Below, one piece after another: positions 58,279 to 64,000 of a stretch of DNA of 64,000 bases. Under the pieces are notes generated by a model. It ran no database searches. It was not told the DNA's origin and saw only the letters and a program-made list of their open reading frames with translations. Each line of letters starts with the position of its first letter. Position 1 is the first letter of the stretch. The position numbers and the translations under genes were made by a program. The stretch comes from Planctellipticum variicoloris (GTDB lineage: Bacteria > Planctomycetota > Planctomycetia > Planctomycetales > Planctomycetaceae), in contig NZ_CP130886.1 in assembly GCF_030622045.1 (NCBI RefSeq), positions 4,472,001-4,536,000 on the forward strand. The letters are read 5' to 3'.

Positions 58279-58340
58279 CCACGAATTTCACGAATGGACG
58301 CGAATGAGGAAGAGGAAAGGGAACCACAGAGGGCACGGAG
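58279..58340 (+). repeat. Dispersed word-string repeat, copy 2
   Basis: CCACGAATTTCACGAATGGA, then CGCGAATGAGGAAGAGGAAA, then GGGAACCACAGAGGGCACGG. It matches in word order the minus-strand copy at 10091-10150. Confidence 0.8.
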
Positions 58341-58565
58341 ATGAGTTTGATGGCGATGGGAGAGGGATTGAGGGCGTGAGTTCAATTCGTTGAGACGGGC
58401 GAGGTAGAGCCTCGGAGGAGGGAGTTCCCAAGCAGTGCCTGGGAACGAGTGCCGGCCTGACTCATCGGAATGGGGGCGAGAGACGTGTGCTACTGGCGGG
58501 CGAGCAGCCGAGGGCACACGTGAGCCCGCTGGTGCACGCTGCCTTGCCTGGATGTGGATGTTGAA

Positions 58566-58608
58566 GACCGGGGCTTCGCGAAGACGCTCCAGCCCCGGCC
58601 ACCCGCCG
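58566..58608 (+). repeat. Dispersed 43-base palindromic repeat, copy 3
   Basis: Begins GACCGGGGCTTCGCGAAGAC, continuing CGCTCCAGCCCCGGCCACCC, then GCCG. It is nearly identical to 18072-18114 and to the inverted copy at 5152-5191. A looser relative occurs at 60399-60440. Confidence 0.85.
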
Positions 58609-58680
58609 CTCCAGCCCCGGCCACTCGCCGTTTCTGCGCCGGCCACTCGTTGAGCGCGGATCGGCCGGGCGCGCCCGGCC

Positions 58681-60132
58681 CTACGCGAGGAGTTCGTGCT
58701 GGACTTCGCCCGAGGGGACGACGCGGTTCGGGCGGTGGAGCTGGTCGTAGACTTCGTGCAGCGGGGGGATGCCGAGCGCGTAGTACATTGTCGAGAGGAT
58801 GTCGCCGGGGATGAGCGGGCTGCTGGCAGGGAAGGCGCCGGTTTCGTCGCTGGTTCCGTAGATCTGCCCCTGGCGGAAGCCGCCGCCGAAGAGCTGCAGG
58901 CTGTAGCAGAAGTTCCAGTGGTCGCGGCCGCCGTTGTTGGCGTTGATCCGCGGCGTGCGGCCGAAGTCCCCGAAGACCGCGACGATGGTCCGGTCGAGGA
59001 GGCCGCGCGAGTCGAGGTCGGTGACCAGGCTGCTGCAGGCGGCGTCGAGCTGCGGCAGGAGCGTGGTCTTGAGGTTCTGAAAATTGCTGCCGTGGGTGTC
59101 CCAGGTGGCGTTGGCGTCGGGCGCCCAGGAGACCGTGACGACGCGGGTGCCGGCTTCGATCAGCCGGCGGGCCAGCAGCGTGCTCTGACCGTAGATATTG
59201 CGGCCGTAGCGTTCGCGGTCGGCGTCGGATTCTTCATTGAGCCGGAAGGCCCGTTGCGAGGCTTCCGAGGAGAGGAGGTCCATGGCGCGGTCCTGCATGG
59301 CGGTCATTTCGACCGGTCCGGACTCACCTTTGCGAAGCGGCAACTGGGAACCGAGCGTCGAAAACAGTGATCGGCGCTGGGCCAGCCGGGCCGCGGAGAC
59401 GTCGGTCTCCAGCGTCAGTTCCGGGACTTTGAAGTCGGGCGCATTCGGGTCCTTCAGAACGAACAGGGGATCGTACGACCGGCCCATGAAGCCGGCGAAG
59501 AACCCCGGCTGCGGCGGATTGCCGGCCCCTTCCTGCGTGATGTAGGGGAGATGGACGTGCGACAGCACATTCGGCGGCGTGGGGCGGAGCTTTGCCAGGA
59601 CCGGTCCCATGTGGGGATGATCGGTGGCAGAGGCGAGGCCGCCGACTTCGCCCCGGTCGACGCCGGTCAGCGCGGTATAGACCGCGGCCCCGTGCGAGTT
59701 GTTCACGCTGTGATGCATCGACCGGACGACGGTCGAGCGGTGGGCGAGCTGCGCCATTCGGGGGAGATGCTCGCTCATCTGGTAGCCGGGGAGCGAGGTG
59801 CTGATCGGCTTGAACTCGCCGCGGATGCCGTCCGGGGCCTGCGGCTTCATGTCCCACATGTCGAGATGGCTGGGGCCGCCGTCGAGGAACAGCATGATGC
59901 AGTTATCGGCGGTCGCACGGATGCCGTACTGGCCGGCTTCGTGCTCCGCGGCCAGGAGCTGCGACAACGACAGCCCGCAGCCGGCCGTTCCGAGCATGCC
60001 AAGCTGCAGCAGCCGGCGGCGGGAGAGGGGGGGTAATTGCGGGAATGACGGTTCGCTCGTGGAGTGCATCTTCATCGGCGGGGTGCTCATTCTGTGCGGC
60101 GGGGTTGTCCGGTCGGTGAGGCGTCGCAACAT
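58681..60132 (-). CDS. DUF1501 protein with Tat signal
   Basis: This 483-residue protein (length from ATG 60132; ATGs at 60090 and 60075 are also possible) has a twin-arginine signal near residue 38 (LSRRRLLQLGMLGTAGC), so export in folded form is predicted. The DUF1501 core is clear: NCIMLFLDGGPSHLDMWDMK, MHHSVNNSHGAAVYTALTG, and FGDFGRTPRINANNGGRDHW near 380-400. The family resembles the alkaline phosphatase/sulfatase fold, with Asp and His residues placed as metal ligands, and is very abundant in planctomycetes, usually beside DUF1549/DUF1553 proteins. That partner is absent here. Confidence 0.92.
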   Translation of the reverse strand: MLRRLTDRTTPPHRMSTPPMKMHSTSEPSFPQLPPLSRRRLLQLGMLGTAGCGLSLSQLLAAEHEAGQYGIRATADNCIMLFLDGGPSHLDMWDMKPQAPDGIRGEFKPISTSLPGYQMSEHLPRMAQLAHRSTVVRSMHHSVNNSHGAAVYTALTGVDRGEVGGLASATDHPHMGPVLAKLRPTPPNVLSHVHLPYITQEGAGNPPQPGFFAGFMGRSYDPLFVLKDPNAPDFKVPELTLETDVSAARLAQRRSLFSTLGSQLPLRKGESGPVEMTAMQDRAMDLLSSEASQRAFRLNEESDADRERYGRNIYGQSTLLARRLIEAGTRVVTVSWAPDANATWDTHGSNFQNLKTTLLPQLDAACSSLVTDLDSRGLLDRTIVAVFGDFGRTPRINANNGGRDHWNFCYSLQLFGGGFRQGQIYGTSDETGAFPASSPLIPGDILSTMYYALGIPPLHEVYDQLHRPNRVVPSGEVQHELLA

Positions 60133-60508
60133 CGACGGCGGGACGATGCAATCTTACACGTCCGAAGCGGCAGTCGACCAGACCACACATCAACATTTTC
60201 TGATCAGACGGTTCCCGCAGGCCGTTCGCAGCGATTACGATCCCGCCGATGAACTTTCGATGAGATCGGCCGCGGCTCCCTGACGGAGACGATGGGGCGG
60301 GGTTAGACTCGCCGACGAGCGGCTGTCGAGCTGCCGGCAATTGTGGTGTCAGGACGCGGAAACTCGGGCCGTCCCCCAGCGAGGTTGCGAAAGTCCGGGG
60401 GCTCGAAGACTCGACCCCGGCCACCCAGGCGGGTCCGGACAAATCAGAAAAGCGGTGAGCCTCGAAGACTCGACTCACCCTACAAATGTGAATGTGGAAG
60501 AGGGTTTT
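60133..60508. other. Intergenic region between divergent DUF1501 and phosphoesterase genes
   Basis: There are 376 bases. A degenerate relative of the 43-base repeat (GGGGGCTCGAAGACTCGACC, CCGGCCACCCAGGCGGG) is at 60398-60436, and a related AGCCTCGAAGACTCGACTCA at 60457-60476. Promoters for both genes must be here; none was recognised with confidence. The long minus-strand frame crossing this region is a shadow. Confidence 0.5.
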
Positions 60509-62113
60509 ATGAATCGTCGGATGGGAATGTGGGTGCTGGCCGGTGTCAGCGCGGGGCTGATGGTCTGGGGGGCGGCGGGCATCGCCGCCAATGCCACTCA
60601 GAGGGCCAGGGGGATCGTGTTTCACGACGCGAACAACAATCAGAAGTTCGACGCTGAAGAGAAACCGCTGCCGGGCGTCCGGGTGTCGAACGGGCACCAG
60701 ATCGTCACCACGGACTCCAACGGCCGGTACGAGCTGCCGATCGATGACGACACGACGCTGTTCGTGATCAAGCCGCGCGGCTGGCGGACGCCGTTGAGCG
60801 AGCACAACCTGCCGCGGTTCTATTACGTCCACAAGCCGCACGGTTCGCCAACGCTGAAGCATCCGGGCGTGGCGCCGACCGGGCCGTTGCCGGAATCGGT
60901 CGACTTCCCGCTCTATCCACAGGCGGAGCCGGAGAAATTCGAGGCGATTCTGTTCGGCGACACGCAGCCGCGGGATCAGAAGGAAGTCGACTATATTGCG
61001 CATGATGTGGTCGAAGACCTGGTGGGGACGAAGGCGTCGTTCGGCGTGACGCTGGGGGACATCGTCTTCGATGATCTGGCGATGATGGAACCGCTCAACA
61101 AGACGATCGCGCTGCTGGGGATTCCCTGGTACAACGTCGCCGGGAATCACGACATCAACTACGACGCCAAGACCCGCAAGCACGCCAACGAGACGTTCGA
61201 GCGGGTTTACGGACCGTCGTACTACTCGTTCGACTACGGTCCGGTGCATTTCCTGGTGCTGGACGACATCGCCTGGGAGATCGATGGCAAGACCGGCAAA
61301 GGAAGCTATCACGGCGGGCTGGGCGAAGAGCAGATTGCGTTCATCAAGACCGACCTGGAGCAGATTCCCGCTAATCAGCTCGTCGTACTGATGATGCATA
61401 TCCCGCTCAACGAAGTCGACGACCGGCACGGGCTGTACCGGCTGATCGAAGAGCGGCCGTTCTGCATTTCAATCTCGGGGCACACGCACCATCACGAGCA
61501 CCTGTGGATCACCGACAAGGACGGCTGGAAGGGGCCGAAGCCGCATCACCACATCATCAACGTGACCGTCTGCGGAAGCTGGTGGACGGGGGCCCCCGAC
61601 GAACGCGGCATTCCGCACACCACGATGGCCGACGGCGCGCCGAACGGGTATTCGATCATCTCCTTCGACGGCACGGACTACAAACTCGACTTCTTCGCCG
61701 CCGGTCGCCCGGCGGATCACCAGATGGAGATCGACGCCCCGGAAGAGATCGCGGTGGCGCAAGTCGCCGAGACGCCGGTGTTCGTGAACTTTTTCAACGG
61801 TTCCGAGAAGTCAAAGGTGGAGTTCCGCGTCGGGTCAGGACCGTGGCAGGCGATGGCGCACACGCGGGAAATCGATCCGAAGCTGCAGCGGACGTATGAG
61901 CGCGAAGAGGCGATTCTGAATCGGGCGAAAGAAGCGAAGGCCCCCCCGCCCTGGCGACCGATGTCGAAGCCGAAGGCGTCGTCGCATCTGTGGAAGGGGC
62001 TGCTGCCGGCCGGCGTGGATGCGGGGACGCATTCGATTGAGGTCCGGGCGACGGATGATTTCGGCCGGACACATACCGACCGGAGGGTGCTGCGGGTGAT
62101 TGAGGGGGGCTGA
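60509..62113 (+). CDS. Exported calcineurin-type metallophosphoesterase
   Basis: This 534-residue protein has a signal peptide (about residues 1-28), a prealbumin/SdrD-like beta domain at 30-100 (RGIVFHDANNNQKFDAEEKP, GVRVSNGHQIVTTDSNGRYE), and a metallophosphatase domain at about 140-345. The motifs are FGDTQPRD (Asp151), GDIVFDD (Asp184), GNHD (213-215), MMHIPL (His297) and GHTHHHEHL (His325, His327), which are the di-metal ligands. The C-terminal beta domain is FHDANNN-unrelated and ends HTDRRVLRVIEGG. This three-part order is typical of planctomycete exported phosphoesterases of unknown substrate. AGAGGG lies 6-7 bases before ATG 60509. Expected to act in the periplasm or outside. Confidence 0.92.
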   Translation: MNRRMGMWVLAGVSAGLMVWGAAGIAANATQRARGIVFHDANNNQKFDAEEKPLPGVRVSNGHQIVTTDSNGRYELPIDDDTTLFVIKPRGWRTPLSEHNLPRFYYVHKPHGSPTLKHPGVAPTGPLPESVDFPLYPQAEPEKFEAILFGDTQPRDQKEVDYIAHDVVEDLVGTKASFGVTLGDIVFDDLAMMEPLNKTIALLGIPWYNVAGNHDINYDAKTRKHANETFERVYGPSYYSFDYGPVHFLVLDDIAWEIDGKTGKGSYHGGLGEEQIAFIKTDLEQIPANQLVVLMMHIPLNEVDDRHGLYRLIEERPFCISISGHTHHHEHLWITDKDGWKGPKPHHHIINVTVCGSWWTGAPDERGIPHTTMADGAPNGYSIISFDGTDYKLDFFAAGRPADHQMEIDAPEEIAVAQVAETPVFVNFFNGSEKSKVEFRVGSGPWQAMAHTREIDPKLQRTYEREEAILNRAKEAKAPPPWRPMSKPKASSHLWKGLLPAGVDAGTHSIEVRATDDFGRTHTDRRVLRVIEGG

Positions 62114-62200
62114 GAGGCATTCCACATACCGAGTGAGTTAATCGAACGCACCGGCTGCGGTTAGCTCTTCAGAACCGAGCAATCGGACTGGAGAGAATCC

Positions 62201-63046
62201 GTGACCGGTGCGACTTCGTTTTCGGAGCCAATAATCAGCGTCGTCTGGCCGCGGTGGCTGGTCATGTGGATGATCGCAGTCGCCGTCTACGCACTGTTGA
62301 AGTGGTTGAGCTGGCAGACGTCCCCGACGACGCACGTGCCGGCCTGGAAACACGCTGCGTATCTGCTGGCCTGGCCCGGAATGGACGCTGGCGCATTCCT
62401 GCGCCTATCCCCAGCGGTCGTCGTCCGCCCGTCACTGGCAGAATGGGGCTTCGCGGCTACCAAGCTCTCTCTTGGACTGCTGACTTTATTTTTCAATTCC
62501 GAGTTCCTGTCCGACTGCGATCCGTACCTCCTCGGCTGGATCGGCATGGTCGGTCTTGTGCTGACGCTGCACTTCGGACTGTTTCACCTGCTGTCGTGCG
62601 TCTGGCGATGCGCAGGCATCAACGCAGCTCCGCTGATGGACTGGCCGGTCGCCTCCACCAGCCTCAGCGAGTTCTGGGGCCGGCGGTGGAACCGGGCCTT
62701 TCGCGACCTAACTCACCGCTTCGTGTTTCGTCCGCTGCTGCCGCGGCTGGGAGCAACCGGCGCACTCTGGGCGGGATTTGCCCTGAGCGGCCTTGTCCAT
62801 GATCTGGTGATCTCGCTGCCGGCCGGCGGCGGTTGGGGACTCCCAACCCTCTATTTCTTGCTGCAGAGCGCAGGCATCACCTGCGAGCGCAGCCGACGGG
62901 GGCAGCGACTCGGCCTCGGTCGCGGCATACGCGGATGGTTGTTCACGGCAACCGTCCTGCTGCTCCCGGTCCCGCTGCTGTTTCACCGCCCGTTTGCCGT
63001 CAACGTGATCGTTTCTTTCCTGCAGGCCCTGGGAGCCGCAACATGA
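62201..63046 (+). CDS. Plant-type wax synthase-like membrane O-acyltransferase
   Basis: This 281-residue polytopic membrane protein (about 7-8 helices) resembles the plant wax-ester synthase branch of the MBOAT superfamily. SLSEFWGRRWNRAFRDLTHR at 154-173 carries the family's FWGRRWN signature, and ALSGLVHDLVI at 194-204 contains His200, the expected catalytic histidine. Plant enzymes join fatty alcohols to acyl-CoA; bacterial relatives also acylate sterol-like or sugar acceptors. Start GTG 62201 has GGAGAG 4-5 bases upstream. It is coupled through ATGA (63043) to the next gene. The acceptor is unknown. Distinct from the soluble WS/DGAT enzymes of actinobacteria and Acinetobacter. Confidence 0.82.
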   Translation: MTGATSFSEPIISVVWPRWLVMWMIAVAVYALLKWLSWQTSPTTHVPAWKHAAYLLAWPGMDAGAFLRLSPAVVVRPSLAEWGFAATKLSLGLLTLFFNSEFLSDCDPYLLGWIGMVGLVLTLHFGLFHLLSCVWRCAGINAAPLMDWPVASTSLSEFWGRRWNRAFRDLTHRFVFRPLLPRLGATGALWAGFALSGLVHDLVISLPAGGGWGLPTLYFLLQSAGITCERSRRGQRLGLGRGIRGWLFTATVLLLPVPLLFHRPFAVNVIVSFLQALGAAT

Positions 63047-63444
63047 CACTTGCCGATGCAATCTTCTGGACCGGGGCCGGGCAGCTTTGCGTACTGGTCG
63101 CCTCGGCCCTGGTGCCAATTCAGCTCGACTGGCGAATTCAGCTTGCCGGGCTGCCGCCGTTGCTGCGGCAACTCTTCTGGATCTATGGCGGCTATATCGT
63201 GCTGTCGATTATGAGCCTTGGCGTTATCTGCCTGAGCTGTGCGGAAGAGCTCGCCGAAGGGAGTCCGCTGTCTCGGTCGTTCTGCGCGTACGGCCTGCTG
63301 TTCTGGGGAGTCCGGCTGGGACTTCAGCCGTTTCTCGCTACGGGTCCGCATCTGACGACCTGGTGGCTGCGAGCCGGGTATCACCTGCTGACGGTGTTGT
63401 TTGGTGGCTTTACCGCAACCTATGCGTGGGGTGTATTTCATTAA
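63043..63444 (+). CDS. Small membrane protein coupled to the wax synthase-like gene
   Basis: This 133-residue protein has four predicted transmembrane helices (about 5-25, 42-63, 82-100, 108-130), with SALVPIQLDWRIQLAGLPPL and LFWIYGGYIVLSIMSLGVIC. It starts at the ATG in the ATGA overlap at 63043, so its production depends on translation of the acyltransferase. No named family was recognised. A subunit or acceptor-handling partner for the acyltransferase is a reasonable inference from the coupling. The C-terminus is short (TYAWGVFH). Confidence 0.75.
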   Translation: MTLADAIFWTGAGQLCVLVASALVPIQLDWRIQLAGLPPLLRQLFWIYGGYIVLSIMSLGVICLSCAEELAEGSPLSRSFCAYGLLFWGVRLGLQPFLATGPHLTTWWLRAGYHLLTVLFGGFTATYAWGVFH

Positions 63445-63621
63445 GACGGGACAGAACGTCAGTGCACGAAATGTCGCCGGCGAAAAAAGATCCTCGACGG
63501 GGAGTGGTCGAGTCACATCTTGCGCCTAGAAATCTGCTGAAACTCACCGGTGAGAACGTGCGGTTTCTCCTCCCCGACAAACGTAGACATCAGGCGGCCG
63601 AGCGCCGCGAAAGGGTTTATC

Positions 63622-64000
63622 ATGCTCCATCAACGTTGGATTGCAGTTGCGGCTGTCGCCGCCGTCGTCAGTCTGTCCGCCAGCTCCGCCGAAGCCGGCA
63701 AGTGCCGCCAGAACTCGCGGAAGGCGATGCGTCAGACGCAGACTGTCGCCTACCACCAGCCGGCCGTGGCCCTTGTCGCGGCGGTCGCGGTGGCGGCAGC
63801 GCCTGAGAAGAAGGATATCATCGATACCGCGGTCGCCGCGGGCAGCTTCAAGACGCTCGCTGCGGCCCTGAAGGCCGCCGATCTGATCGACACGCTCAAG
63901 GGCAAGGGCCCGTTCACCGTTTTCGCGCCGACGGATGAGGCTTTCGCTAAGCTGCCGGCCGGCACGGTCGAAGACCTGCTGAAGCCGGAGAACAAGGCGA
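63622..64000 (+). CDS. Fasciclin-domain exported protein (N-terminal part, cut by window end)
   Basis: At least 126 residues are present. [20 protein letters not shown] is a signal peptide (cleavage near SSAEAG), then a short Lys/Arg/Gln region and Ala/Val-rich linker ([18 protein letters not shown]). A fasciclin (FAS1) domain begins: [40 protein letters not shown] and [19 protein letters not shown]1 domains mediate adhesion at the cell surface. AAAGG lies 7 bases before ATG 63622. The stop codon lies beyond 64000. The 177-base gap upstream has no recognised repeat. Confidence 0.9.
   Translation, partial: MLHQRWIAVAAVAAVVSLSASSAEAGKCRQNSRKAMRQTQTVAYHQPAVALVAAVAVAAAPEKKDIIDTAVAAGSFKTLAAALKAADLIDTLKGKGPFTVFAPTDEAFAKLPAGTVEDLLKPENKA

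Larger units (their letters stand above)
58103..58680. other. Repeat-packed intergenic region
   Basis: About 580 bases without a gene contain at least five repeat units: ATGTCGAATGAGGAAGGCGG and related words at about 58170-58200; GACCGCAGAGGCGCGGAGGA at 58224-58243; the CCACGAATTTCACGAATGGA word-string at 58279-58340; GGCTCTGCC-type palindromes at 58401-58415 and 58424-58449; and the 43-base repeat at 58566-58608 followed by two partial copies of its CCCCGGCCAC end to about 58650. The glycosyltransferase promoter must lie near 58110-58160. Confidence 0.75.

Noticed and set aside
59903-61429. 508-residue minus-strand ORF spanning the DUF1501 5' end and the phosphoesterase gene
   Set aside because: It crosses a divergent intergenic region and is antisense to clear phosphoesterase motifs (GDIVFDD, GNHD, GHTHHH).

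Overview
The window is chromosomal DNA of a planctomycete, most likely order Planctomycetales. Supporting signs are: a 23S rRNA gene with tRNA-Ile and tRNA-Ala but no adjacent 16S; a methenyl-tetrahydromethanopterin cyclohydrolase gene (mch) followed by an ATP-grasp ligase; a DUF1559 prepilin-type protein next to a tiny lipoprotein gene; a DUF1501 Tat-exported protein; FHA-domain signalling proteins; many exported proteins; high G+C with long meaningless antisense ORFs; and intergenic spaces filled with dispersed short-word repeats. No phage, transposase or CRISPR array was seen.

Layout. 1-2395 (minus): 5' part of the 23S rRNA gene, a 540-base leader/spacer, tRNA-Ala(TGC) and tRNA-Ile(GAT). 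2.6-9.96 kb: small metabolic genes (Gfo/Idh oxidoreductase, DUF1445, MOSC, cyclophilin), three tandem translationally coupled paralogous membrane proteins, and two adjacent Uma2-family nucleases. 10.2-19.6 kb: a fused HyuA-HyuB oxoprolinase, a beta-lactamase-fold hydrolase, a secreted trypsin-like protease, a Ycf46-like AAA ATPase and an exported PHP-domain protein. 19.9-24.3 kb: a Bax-inhibitor-1 membrane protein, mch plus RimK-type ligase (C1 metabolism) and an IMPase-family phosphatase. 24.7-27.8 kb (minus): ECF sigma, zinc-finger anti-sigma and a large exported protein, one operon. 27.9-30 kb: GNAT, a small conserved protein, FHA protein. 30.3-34.6 kb (minus): gcvH-gcvPA-gcvPB-lipM, the glycine decarboxylase parts and their octanoyltransferase, without gcvT. 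34.7-39.8 kb (minus): rpiB, a Sua5/YrdC-LMW phosphatase fusion, an FHA-GAF-PP2C phosphatase and a uronate isomerase-like protein. 40-47.4 kb (plus): Ada, then a three-gene type I secretion-like operon whose ABC protein has lost every nucleotide-binding motif, then a macrodomain protein. 47.7-56.5 kb: enolase, a lipoprotein, an aminotransferase, a seven-haem cytochrome, a large polytopic protein, a 58-residue lipoprotein and DUF1559. 56.8-64 kb: a family 1 glycosyltransferase, DUF1501, an exported metallophosphoesterase, a plant-type wax-synthase-like acyltransferase with a small membrane partner, and the start of a fasciclin-domain protein cut by the window end.

The most promising unexplained items are the pseudo-ABC export operon (41.5-46.7 kb), the tandem membrane-protein triplet (6.7-8.6 kb), the wax-synthase-like pair (62.2-63.4 kb), the Sua5-phosphatase fusion, the tRNA-23S unit without 16S, and several families of dispersed intergenic repeats. 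All family assignments are from reading translated sequence by eye; no search was run.
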